Below are positions 24,316-33,790 of a stretch of DNA of 64,000 bases, piece by piece (the stretch's first letter is position 1; the number at the start of each line of letters is the position of its first letter). A program made the translations under genes and the position numbers. Where the stretch lies: assembly GCA_013115135.1 (NCBI GenBank), contig JABANP010000010.1:62001-126000 (forward strand). The letters are read 5' to 3'. The notes beneath the pieces were generated by a model. The model saw only the letters and a program-made list of their open reading frames with translations, was not told where the DNA came from and searched no databases. The stretch comes from Perkinsus olseni (taxonomy: Eukaryota; Perkinsozoa; Perkinsida; Perkinsidae).

Positions 24316-26059
24316 ATGTCTTCTCTCCGGCCAACCCCCGGAGTATGCGTAGCCACGCTTGTCATGGGTGACACCTCTTACATAGCGGGCGCGATGGTCA
24401 TGGCCTATTCAGTCCGGAAGCACTGCGCTGGCGGCTCTGTTCCATTTCACACCGTATGTATAGTAGACAAAAACATGACCGATACCGAGGCCCTCGATTG
24501 CGTGTTCGACCACGTAGTTCGAGTTGAGCCCATCTTGGCTGAACCCATGGGGAAGCGCTGGAAGCGCTATGGAGCCCATTATGATTCGTGGATCGACGCG
24601 TGCCTCACCAAACTGCATGTTTTCAATTTGTACAAGCTGGGCTACCAGAAAGTGGTTCTCGTCGATGCTGATGTCTTGGTCGTTGATGATCACTTTGCGA
24701 GCGTGCTGTCGGCGCCAGCGCCGTCCGGGATTTGCAGCGATGAGCCGAACAAACTCGATGGGAAGCCGAGTCACCTGCGGCCTTTGAAGACCGGTGACAA
24801 AGTGCCGGCTGCATCACTGAGGAGCGCATTGGCCATATCGTACGGTATGCGAGGGATGTCTCATGGTGCTGCCGACTGGTGCTCGCCATTTCCAACAGTG
24901 CCTCGATCGAGTGGCCAAGGAGAAGTCGGAAAAGGAAGGATACGTTGGAAAGTGAGCCGGGGGACAACTTTTGTGTCAATAGCCGTGCCAACTTAGCTAT
25001 AAGCATCGGCTTTAGAGGATCGTCGTTTCATATTCGTGCATCCCCCGAGCCCTCTCGTAAACTTCACTGATGATACGCATCATCCTTCCCGGTGTGGTGT
25101 GCACACATTGCCTCATCGGTGTTCTATGAATGCAAAATCGGTGATTCGTGTAGCCTATCGGTTTATCTATCCATGGATGAGCATGAGCTGCCGAACTTAC
25201 AGGCCAACTAACACTGTGTGCAGTGCACACTGTGCACCCTCCTTCCCGGTTTCACATTCTTGTGCTACCGGTGTTCTCAAGGTGCTACAAGGAAACGCGC
25301 GCTGACTTTATCCGGGGTTTTCGTAGGAGACTCCTTTTCGTGCGCGCCGACATCATCTGTGTGAAATGCCGAAACTTTTTGCTGATGTACACGCGAGTGC
25401 ATTCAGTTTGTTGCAGGTGTGGTGATCCGAAATGCAACGCAGGACCTGACGAGTGGCTGCTGAGTATCCACTTCAAAGATCAGTGGAGGCACTTGGAGGA
25501 AGCGTTCTGCTGCCGATACTGGCATGCCGAAACTCGAGGTATACCGAGAAGCTACATTTATCAACATCATGACGCACGAACGTCCCCATCAGGTGTCACT
25601 CCTATAGCGATACATTTCGTTACTGACAAGCCTTGGAGTCGCACGTCGAAGAAACACTGGCCTGACTTCGACATCTGGCTCAAGTATGCTCATGCTTGCC
25701 TCCGCGATATCCAGAACGAAGACCAAGCTTCGAGGAGCGGTTGCAAGATGTTGGGTGCTGCCATCGAGGTGTGTGAGGAGCGACGACTTCGATCGGCACC
25801 GAAGATGCGCGGTACTCCAGTCGGCCGTCCTGTGAGGGATATGTCGCGAAATAAGAGTGACGGAGTTGACTGCCGATTCGAAAGCAGGAAGCATACTGAA
25901 GCACCTCTTGTGGTCTCTGGTGGATTAACTCGATCGACGGACACCACTGGCCCCGCCAAAGGCAACTCGGCCAAGAAGACATGGAATCGACGTAGGAGAC
26001 CATTCTGTCGATCTGCGAATCCCAGGTTAGACGAGGACAAAGAAGGAACTTCGGGGTGA
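24316..26059 (+). CDS. Family 8 glycosyltransferase (glycogenin/galactinol-synthase type)
   Basis: A retaining GT-A glycosyltransferase that transfers a sugar from a nucleotide donor; substrate unknown. Exons: 24316-24801, 24854-24951, 25417-26059. The first intron is 52 nt and joins KTGDK to GCLMVLPTGARHF; the second, 465 nt, joins YVGK to CGDPKCNAGPDEWLL. Landmarks: ATLVMGDTSYIAGAMVMAYS at the N-terminus, DxD motif in VLVDADVLVVDDHF (binds Mn and the donor), then DEWLL, AFCCRYWHAE and HFVTDKPW, which match the family order. The tail after about residue 320 is basic and low in structure. The start at 24316 (MSSLRPTPG) is the first ATG before the Rossmann strand. It is one of few plus-strand genes and lies in DNA missing from the sister unit. 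Intron 2 contains a MITE-like insert. Confidence 0.8.
25083..25250. repeat. MITE-like insert in GT8 intron 2
   Basis: An 11-base direct repeat (TCCTTCCCGGT, 25083-25093 and 25240-25250) flanks 146 bases whose ends are imperfect inverted repeats (GTGGTGTGCACAC against the complement of CACTGTGCACCC). This would explain why this intron is about nine times longer than the usual 50 nt. Confidence 0.4.
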
Positions 26060-26741
26060 ATCATGCCTTGAGGGTTGGCCTTCTACTTGAGCCGCTCCAT
26101 CGAGGTTGACACGTAGGGGCAAGCGCGCGATCGGGCACGGGTTGCTTTACGGTTGAAGTATGTGCCAGCTACACAATGCTAACGTCATTTGCTGAACTCA
26201 GTTGCGTTGCGTTCTGTAATAAACCATCAGCAAACGAAAGCGGAGTATCCGCGTCTAGAATGCTTGTCGAGGGTTCTCTAAGTGAAACGAAACGCGTTGC
26301 AATTGAAGCTCAAAGAGAAGATTACACTATTTCCAGACCAACTATTAAGGCCAAAAAAGTGATCGTAAATCTCTAGAGCAATTAGAGGAAACCCTAGACC
26401 AAGACAATCCAACCCACGGCCAAGCTAATTTCATGAGAGATTAATTCAGTTAAGCTTCGCGAAAGACGTAAGTGGCTGCAACAGCGGTCTCCTCGCAGAT
26501 GTGAATGCCTAAGGCATCTCAGCCTTCAGCAGTCTTTACACTATTCATGATTCAGACACTGTCGTCTATTGTGAGTTTCCCTTTCAAGCTCTAGGTTGGA
26601 GTTTTCAGCCAGGTTTAAGCGTCGCACAGACTGCTTTTGGACCTCACTAATTCTGGTCTGTGCTTCAATTGACCGATCTGGGGCTCTAGTCCGAAATTCC
26701 GGACCAGGTCTTGACGCGACATACCTCGAACGTGAGAGTAT

Positions 26742-27447
26742 TGAGGATTGATGCGCACTGACTGCCGAGTTCTGCCTTTTATATGTGTGCAGTGTGGTAT
26801 GCGCATGACTATGATCACTCCGACGAATCTAACGGCGAGTTGATTGTGGTCACACCCGACTCTCTTGCTCGGGGATTTACCCGAAAGCGAGGTTGTGTAC
26901 TTAAGCCGAGTACATCTACTCTTCCTATTTCTCGCCGCATCGTAGCTGTGAGGAGTTATTTTTTGACCGAGATGTTTCGCGACATGAGGATGACCGTCGC
27001 ACGTACTATGGGATATCACAGTCCGAATGGTAAGGTGCTGAAGCCTAAGGCTGGTGATGCTGTATTGATCTATCATCCCGGAACGAAGCTCAGTCCCGGT
27101 TATCGTCTGGGTCACGTGAAGGATGTCATGGACGAGGGACAAAGGTTGCGGATTACCCGTGCCGATGGTTCTGAAGCTGAACACCATCATCATAATGTTG
27201 TGCCGATATTACACCACCCTCAACTGTCGGGGCAGAGGGGGCGTATTGAGGATTGATGCGCACTGACTGCCGAGTTCTGGCTTGCATATGTGTGCAGTGT
27301 GGTATGCGCATGCGTACCGCCGAAGTTGATGGTGGCTTTTGAGAAAAGCTATGATTCAGTATTGTGGTGGCATCAATTCCCCTGTAACTCAGTTCCATAA
27401 CCGAAATTTGTCTACACGTTGTTGATAGAGTAACTGGAAACAGCATG
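26742..27447 (+). mobile_element. Retrotransposon integrase-tail remnant between direct repeats
   Basis: This 0.7 kb is missing from unit B. Its open frame (to 27256) contains VLKPKAGDAVLIYHPGTKLS then YRLGHVKDV and HHHNVVPI, resembling the C-terminal domain that follows integrase in BEL/Pao-type LTR retrotransposons (GD-V-L pattern, then LGRV). A 70-base direct repeat beginning GTATTGAGGATTGATGCGCA occurs at 26738-26809 and 27243-27312 and includes the frame's stop, suggesting a tandem-duplicated tail. No polymerase or protease domain is present, so it is a fragment. Confidence 0.45.
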
Positions 27448-27672
27448 TCACATGTGGGAGAGTTTGACCGAGCCCCACCTCAAGAACGCGACTCCCAAGA
27501 AATGCCATCAAGCCTCAGAAGCGATAGCAGTCTACCAAGGCATAGGCCTGATAACTGCGGAGCCTTCTACGACTCATACGTTAGGTATACAGACGGAAGA
27601 TGGCCATGGCTCGGCCCGAAGACGAGAAGCTTGCGCACAGTTGGTCGCCAGCGCAGTGAGTAAGATAGGACA

Positions 27673-27712
27673 GACAGGGAGACTGACAGGGAGACGGACA
27701 GGGAGACGGACA
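27673..27712. repeat. Minisatellite, 10-base unit
   Basis: About four copies of a GACAGGGAGA/C-type unit. The matching place in unit B (about 32360-32380) has only one to two copies, so the array expanded or shrank after duplication. Confidence 0.8.
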
Positions 27713-28117
27713 TATGACGCAAGACCCAATACCGGCCATTCATGAAGAACACCATAATCAAGACGAAAAACGGTTCCCAGAACTGCTAGGTAAATGAGCA
27801 CGGCTGGCCGTGGCTCAACCCGAGCGTAATGCACATGCATGGAGCATGTGAGAATTCTAAATACCGACCAAGACAAGAGCGATAGTACTGATCTGCCTCA
27901 TCATGAGCTCACTCTCGCAACTATGCATGGCTTACCCATGCAAACGGCTCGTTGGTTCCCTGGCAATGACTAACCACTGGTTAAGAGGCAAATCACAGGA
28001 CAGAGCCTTTAAACATAGATCACGGTACTTCATCATTAATCATAATATGAGAGGATATCGCTGCATGTTAGCAGAGACTCCCCAGGAGTCACTCCTGTGA
28101 GGCAACTTCCGTTGACC

Positions 28118-29221
28118 TTACGGTGACTGGAGGTCAGCGATTCCAACTCGCTGCTGACTTGGCTGGAATTCGAAGTACTTGCCAACCAAGATAAAATGCG
28201 GTAAGGTCCAAGTACTTCCCGAGCCCCTTTTGATGGCGACCGTGCAGAAGCCACCGCCTGTATCGCGGGCGTAATACAGACCACTTATGAGTACAGGGGC
28301 GTTGCCTGAGGGGCCCAAGCCGAGCTCTATGGGTGGCAGATACACGATGTGGTGGCAATCAATTGTGCAGGCCCCGAGGGCAGGGATGTAGTCACAGGTG
28401 ACTGTGAAATTAGCAGAAGCTGATGCTTGGTCGGTGATGGCCTTTAGGGTGGCATCAAAATGGTCAGGCGGGATGACCAAGCCTTGTGTCCCAGTGTCTA
28501 TGCGAGCAGGTTGGTTGATACCAATAGACTTGTGGCCAGTACCAACTTGTAGAGTACCCAGCGTGACTAAGTTCTCCTGCTGGCTCTTGAGCGGGACATA
28601 GGTAAGAGGTGCCTTGTATAGCGTTGGATCACCTCCACCGAGAAGAAGCTCTCCTTGAGTTGGTATCGAATGCGGCAGGCTCCTCAGGTAGAGAGCAAAG
28701 GTTGTACTTGTTACCTCTCCTTGCAGCTGGTCCATGAGGGAGTGGTAGCCAGGCGTTACAACCCTACCAAGACCAATGCTGTGAACTGGGGTTAGCACAT
28801 CAGGGGGTGGATCTTGAAAATTTACAAGCCCGAATGTGATACCATCAATGCTCATCGAGCCAAATCCAAGATTCCCACTGTGTGGAAAAATATGGACTTC
28901 CGTTCCGTCTTCGAACTTGAGGTCCGTTATAGGGCCAACCGTACAGCTCGGGCACGCATAAGCGCCCGTTGGGAGCAGGGAGCTAGCGTCAGGGTAGGTG
29001 AGACCGTCGTACCATTCTTTCCAAGTGAAGAATAGGGCGGATGATCCAGTGTCGATCTGGGCCCACACCTGCTGATTATCCACCAATAGGCCACCGGTTA
29101 GAGCATAACCGAATCTGGGTAAGAAGCTATACGCGGTATTCACTCTTAGTACTTGGCCATATGCGCCCGAGAATACCGAAATTCCCACCTGAAGGACGAG
29201 TGCGAAGGTTCCGCTCATCAC
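28118..29221 (-). CDS. Pepsin-like aspartyl protease, copy B (intact)
   Basis: A complete, intronless, 367-residue A1-family aspartic protease. The N-terminus has a signal peptide (MMSGTFALVLQVGISVFSGA), so it should be secreted or enter the endomembrane system. Both catalytic aspartates are present: AQIDTGSSALFFTW near residue 60 and ARIDTGTQGLVIPP near residue 230. Other family marks are STTFALYL and GELLLGGGDPTLYKAPLTY (flap-distal strand). Cysteines in YACPSC and the CDYIPALGACTIDC region could form disulphides. No long prosegment is visible between the signal peptide and mature domain, which is short for pepsins. It is the only copy of the three with an unbroken frame. Confidence 0.9.
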   Translation of the reverse strand: MMSGTFALVLQVGISVFSGAYGQVLRVNTAYSFLPRFGYALTGGLLVDNQQVWAQIDTGSSALFFTWKEWYDGLTYPDASSLLPTGAYACPSCTVGPITDLKFEDGTEVHIFPHSGNLGFGSMSIDGITFGLVNFQDPPPDVLTPVHSIGLGRVVTPGYHSLMDQLQGEVTSTTFALYLRSLPHSIPTQGELLLGGGDPTLYKAPLTYVPLKSQQENLVTLGTLQVGTGHKSIGINQPARIDTGTQGLVIPPDHFDATLKAITDQASASANFTVTCDYIPALGACTIDCHHIVYLPPIELGLGPSGNAPVLISGLYYARDTGGGFCTVAIKRGSGSTWTLPHFILVGKYFEFQPSQQRVGIADLQSP

Positions 29222-32200
29222 GAAAACTTGTAACTGAGAGAGGCCGCTATCAGAATCCCGTTGTTCGTTGAGGGGTTTTGCTGAGCGACGTTGTAATCGA
29301 TCGTGTCACTGGTAGACAGAGGGCTGTCTCCCGGACCGGGAGTCCCGGTTATCCTAGACTTCATTGACATAGCTTTATGAATCGTAGTCTATGATGTAGC
29401 ATGACTTCGACGAAGCGATCCAGACGGAGACGTAGTCACTCGAATGTCTGAGCCGTTATAGCTCCGCGTACGCTGGACGGACAGTGAAGTCGGATCTAAC
29501 GTGGATTGATAGTAGACGCCGGAACGTGTGGAACTTGTCACTGGGGACGGTTACGTCCCTTCGTGATGCCACTAGGAGTCATCACGGGAATAGCATCCGA
29601 ATCGTGGGGATCGATCGCGGCAAATCCAGGAGGCCATTGTTGCCGAGCGAAGAAGGTCTAGCATCGACAACTCACAAGGCGATGTTTAATCTCCGCTGTC
29701 ATTCTCTGCTCGTAGTGACGCTGCTAGCATCACTCTTGCGCGCTACCCGTGCTGACTCACTGAGTGGTCAGCCGGTATCATTATACGCCTGTCGTCGGCA
29801 TCCACGAATCCTGAATCCCCGAGAGATGAGCGAGAATCGAATCGATTACACAAACTCAATGGGCTTCCGTTGAGGCTGGCGTTGCGTGGTCGGCGTCACG
29901 AGGGGACGGGATGCAACAACATGATTCTGTGCATCACTATTAATATGCATTACGCCCTGTCTCTCCACGCGGATTCTCACTACAAGTCGGTGGGATCGAT
30001 CCATCAGTCTTCCGAGTCGGAATTTCAGATGGCCTGGCCATCATGGCCAGCGCCGCGTTCCAATCCTTCTGCGGGGCCTGGCGTGCGTTATCGTTGAGAA
30101 TCCACTCGACTCGGTGGTCGGGATTGCGGTCAGTATCGTGGCCTGAGAGAGCCAGCCTGGGATAACGGGTCCCACAGGTGTCTGTATTAGGCTTTCTGCT
30201 CCAGGTCCAGTAAGGATGTGGAATCGTATCAGTTGAACTCCAATATTGAGAATTAAATTAATCCAACCCACGCTGCATCATTGCTTGGTACTCGCTGAGG
30301 CACCGAGGTGTAGTGCTTCTTGGAATGTGCAGGACACGCCTACAAGTTCCCAGGCGTGCGCCGTTCCTCTAATTTTTCGTCAGCCATGTCATTCAAAGAG
30401 CAGCTTACGTGGCGAGTTCTAGATGAGAGATACAGTTAGGATTCGCTCACGACGATGCCGAGAAGAAGCACGAGGTAGGAGCGCGATGAATCAATCGTCG
30501 CAGAGAGCGACCCAAGCACCCTCCACTACGTTACGAGTTCGCTGCTAGCTAGTAATTGGCTACACCAACAAATTGTGGCGGATAACATTCCCATGTAATC
30601 TACGATCCAGTTTTGTTTCGAAATGGCAGCACCTCCACGTTCGTAGCGTTGAGCAGGTGTCGCCAACTCGAGAGGCTAATTCGAGCCTTCTCTCCCGCAC
30701 TTCACGAACATGGTGTTTCAAGGACGATTCCATTACTCGTGACCGCCACGTGTCCGCCAGAACGTTAAGTAGCTTGGCCGGCGTAAAGGACCGGTTCTCC
30801 CTTGTGTCGATGCTTGTGGCCTCCACGGAGTGCCCCCTCAGTGATGAGTTCAACCCTCGTGACTACGACACTGGTAGCAGCATTTGGAGACAGCTCAAAT
30901 GCATAGTGATTTGTTTGCAGTACCCTGCCTTCATGTCCCGTTGAACGCAGACGCCCTCGACCCGACGGCATTATCGGGCTACACGGAGGCGGAAAACTTC
31001 TACCTAGGTCTCACCTGAGGGTCGAGGTTCCGAAGGGTTTTGCGATCTCTGACGATTCAGCTCCGCACGGCACTGGAGCATCCTCGCGGAAGGAGGGACT
31101 CTGGTGAGGTCCGAGCATTACCTCCTATCATCCTTCTCGCGTCGAGCTCATCACACGGATTGGGCAGGTCATGCATCGGGCAAGCGCGGATCGGACACAG
31201 GTTGCTTTACGGTTGAAGTATGTGCCAGCGTCACAATGCGAACGTCATTTGCTGAACTGAATGGCATCGTGTTTAGTAACAGAGCCATCAGCAAAACGGC
31301 ACTACGGGACATCGACTCCAGACTTGTGCAACAAGGGGTTATGAGGGGCGAACCATTAATCAGTCGTTAGTCTGTAGCATCCGAGAGAGCAACTCTCTGC
31401 GTAGTTAATTCAATCCAGCATAGACGAGATTAGGTGAGTTTTCGCCTCAGGCGGTAACGATGACAAATGAGTGAAGGAAACACTGAGGGACTGTCGAGTG
31501 TCGACTCGAGGGTCTGACGTCTGGGGCAAACGATATCATCATCCCTGTGGTGTCACCACGGCGGTGAATGGAGACGTTTCAAGTGCGGTTCGGGTTGGTG
31601 CTTCTACATGCGAGGCGGAGTATCCACGTCGAAAGTGCGTATGAGCCTAGCACTGTTAGAGGTTCTCCGACTGAAACTGAACGGATTGCAACTGAAGTCC
31701 GATGAAAAGTCGTGTTGTTTCCTGCGCGTGGTGGCTGACCACTTTAGATGAAGCCCTGACAAAATTGATAGGACTCCGGAGCAATGTGATCTAATGAGGG
31801 ACCGATTCAGTCAGGCATTAAAAAAGCACCAGCAAGAATGGAAGATTCACAATCGTCGGCAGCGTGTATCTTGAACATAGCTACATGCGAATCATGGATA
31901 GCGCAAAGGCTACCGAAGGCATCCTTGGTGAGTGCTTCAGCGGCTCTTCGAAGCAGCATCGGCCAACTCTTGGAGTAGCTCTCAACTCCCGCATGGAGCC
32001 TCCAGCCAGGGTAAAGCAGTATGTGAGTGCGTTTTGAGCACCGACCAAATTGGTTTGGGTCCAACTGATTTGGTCTGGGCTTTCCTTGACTGCTCTGGGG
32101 CCCTAGTATTTTGGTCTAGACCAGGACTGCGAACGGCGTACCTCGAACGTGTGAGTATAGGGAGCACCATGTGGGAGAGTTTGACCGAGCCCCGCCTCAA

Positions 32201-32678
32201 GCACACGACTCAAGATGCCATCAAGTCTCAAGATTGATAACTTACTACTAAGGCATAGGCCTGATGACTACAAAGGACTACAAAGACTTCTGACACGGCT
32301 TGGCCCGAGCAAGAGAATCTCGCTCGCAGTTGGGCGCAAGCTCGCTAAGTGCGACAAGACAGACAGGGAGACAGGTTACGCAGTGCGTAATACGCACCAC
32401 CCACTATCGGACATTCATCGGAGAAGTTCTCCGGGAGAACATCATAGTCGGACCGAATCAATGAGGACAATGAGTACCGACCAAGACACGACAAGATATT
32501 ACTGATCTCACTCATCATGAGTATACTCTCACAACTCTACATGGCAAATCCACGCCAACGCCCCGTTGGCTCGCTGACTACGAGTACCCTTTGGAAAAAA
32601 AGTTTCATCATTTACCAGAACATAAAAAGATCTCGCTGCATGCTAGAAGAGAGTCCTGCGAAAGAGCCTTCATTGACC
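29222..32678. other. Non-coding part of unit B
   Basis: Holds diverged copies of unit A blocks. A frame at about 30745-30944 (SMLVASTECPLS, NPRDYDTGSSI) is similar to one at 21515-21720 in unit A, hinting at an old shared coding remnant, but neither copy is a complete gene. Confidence 0.4.
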
Positions 32679-33750
32679 TTACCGTGACTTGAGGTCAGCG
32701 ATTCCAACTCGCTGTTGACTCGGCTGGAATTCGAAGTACTTGCCGACCAAGATAAAATGCGGTAAGGTCCTAGTGCTTCCCGAGCCCTTTTTGATGGCGA
32801 CCGTGCAGAAGCCACCGCCTGTATCGCGGGAGTAATACAGACCACTTAGAAGAACAGGGGCGTTGCCTGAGGGGCCCAAGCCGAGCTCTATGGGGCCCAT
32901 AGTATGGGCGGCAGGTACACGATGTGATGGCAATTGATTACGCAGGCCCCGAGTATAGGGATGTAGTCACAGTCGACTCTGAATCCAGCAGTAGCTGATG
33001 CTTGGTCAGTGATGGCCTTCAGGGTGGCATCAAAATGGGTAGGGGGGATGACCAAGCCTTGTGTCCCAGTGTCTATGAGAGCAGGTTGATTGATACCAAT
33101 AGACTTGGGGCTGGCTTGTGAGCGGTACATAAGTAAGGGGTGCCTTGTACAGTGATGGATCACCGCCACCGAGTAGAAGCTCCCCATAAGTTCGAATCGT
33201 GTTTGGAAATCTCAGTAGGTAGAGAGCGAAGGTCGTACTTGCTACTTTTCCCTGCAGCTGGTCCATGAGCGAGTGGTAGCCAGGCGTTGCCGCCATACCA
33301 AGACCAATGCTGTGAACTGGCGTTAGTACATCAGGGGGTGGATCTTGAAATTAACAAGCCCAAATGTGACACCATCAATGCTCATCGAGCCAGATCCAAG
33401 ATTCCCACTGTGTGGAAAATATGGACTTCCGTTCCGTCTTCGAACTTGAGGTCCGTTATAGGGCCAACCGTACAGCTCGGGCACGCATAAGCGCCCGTTG
33501 GGAGCAGGGAGCTAGCGCCAGGGTAGGTGAGACCGTCGTACCACTCTGCCCAAGTGAAGAATAGAGCGGATGATCCAGTGTCGATCTGGGCCGAAATCGG
33601 CTGATTATCCACCAATAGACGGCCGGTTAGAGCATAACCGAATCTGGGTATGAAGCTATAGCCAGTATTCATTCTGAGTACTTGGCCATATGCACCTGAG
33701 AATACCCAAATTCCAACCTGAAGGACGAGTGCGAAGGTTCCGCGCATCAC
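32679..33750 (-). pseudogene. Aspartyl protease copy C, pseudogene
   Basis: Closely follows copy B from the signal peptide (MMRGTFALVLQVGIWVFSGA) to the final GIADLKSR, and still has both DTG motifs, but the frame is broken at several places: a one-base loss near 33418 after VHIF, a one-base loss near 33348, a deletion of about 45-50 bases near 33115 removing the strand before the second DTG, and a 14-base insertion near 32893-32907. It cannot encode a working protease. Confidence 0.9.
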
Positions 33751-33790
33751 AAAGGCTTTTAACTAGAAGAGGCTGCTATAAGAATACAGC
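32679..33790. repeat. Tandem paralogous unit C (partial)
   Basis: Third unit; similarity to B covers the protease gene and stops soon after its start codon, so only the first part of the unit remains. Confidence 0.65.

Larger units (their letters stand above)
21934..26116. mobile_element. Segment present in unit A, absent from unit B
   Basis: In unit B the sequence CGGATTGGGCAGGTC (ending 31170) is followed after only seven bases by GGGCAAGCGCG. In unit A the same two blocks are 4.2 kb apart (ending 21933, resuming 26117). The extra DNA holds a reverse-transcriptase remnant, a short unidentified frame and the complete GT8 gene. No clear terminal repeats were seen, so this may be an insertion in A or a deletion in B. 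Confidence 0.6.
18200..28117. repeat. Tandem paralogous unit A
   Basis: First of three head-to-tail units. Order in unit A: protease gene; 19623-20340 (matches 29291-30075); about 20383-20415 (matches 30617-30650); 21515-21933 (matches 30745-31170); extra 4.2 kb segment; 26117-26380 (matches 31178-31400); 26627-26741 (matches about 32032-32155); extra 0.7 kb segment; 27448-27905 (matches about 32168-32520). Similarity was judged by eye and is moderate, with many substitutions and small indels. Confidence 0.7.
28118..32678. repeat. Tandem paralogous unit B
   Basis: Second unit, 4.5 kb: intact protease gene followed by the same blocks as unit A without A's two extra segments. It therefore serves as the reference for the empty-site state. 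Confidence 0.7.

Noticed and set aside
24790..24860. Apparent +1 frameshift in the GT8 gene before GCLMVLPTG
   Set aside because: A 52-nt GT-AG intron (24802-24853) restores frame and gives a natural protein sequence.
27660..27720. Possible CRISPR-like short repeats
   Set aside because: A simple contiguous 10-base minisatellite without spacers, in a eukaryotic genome.
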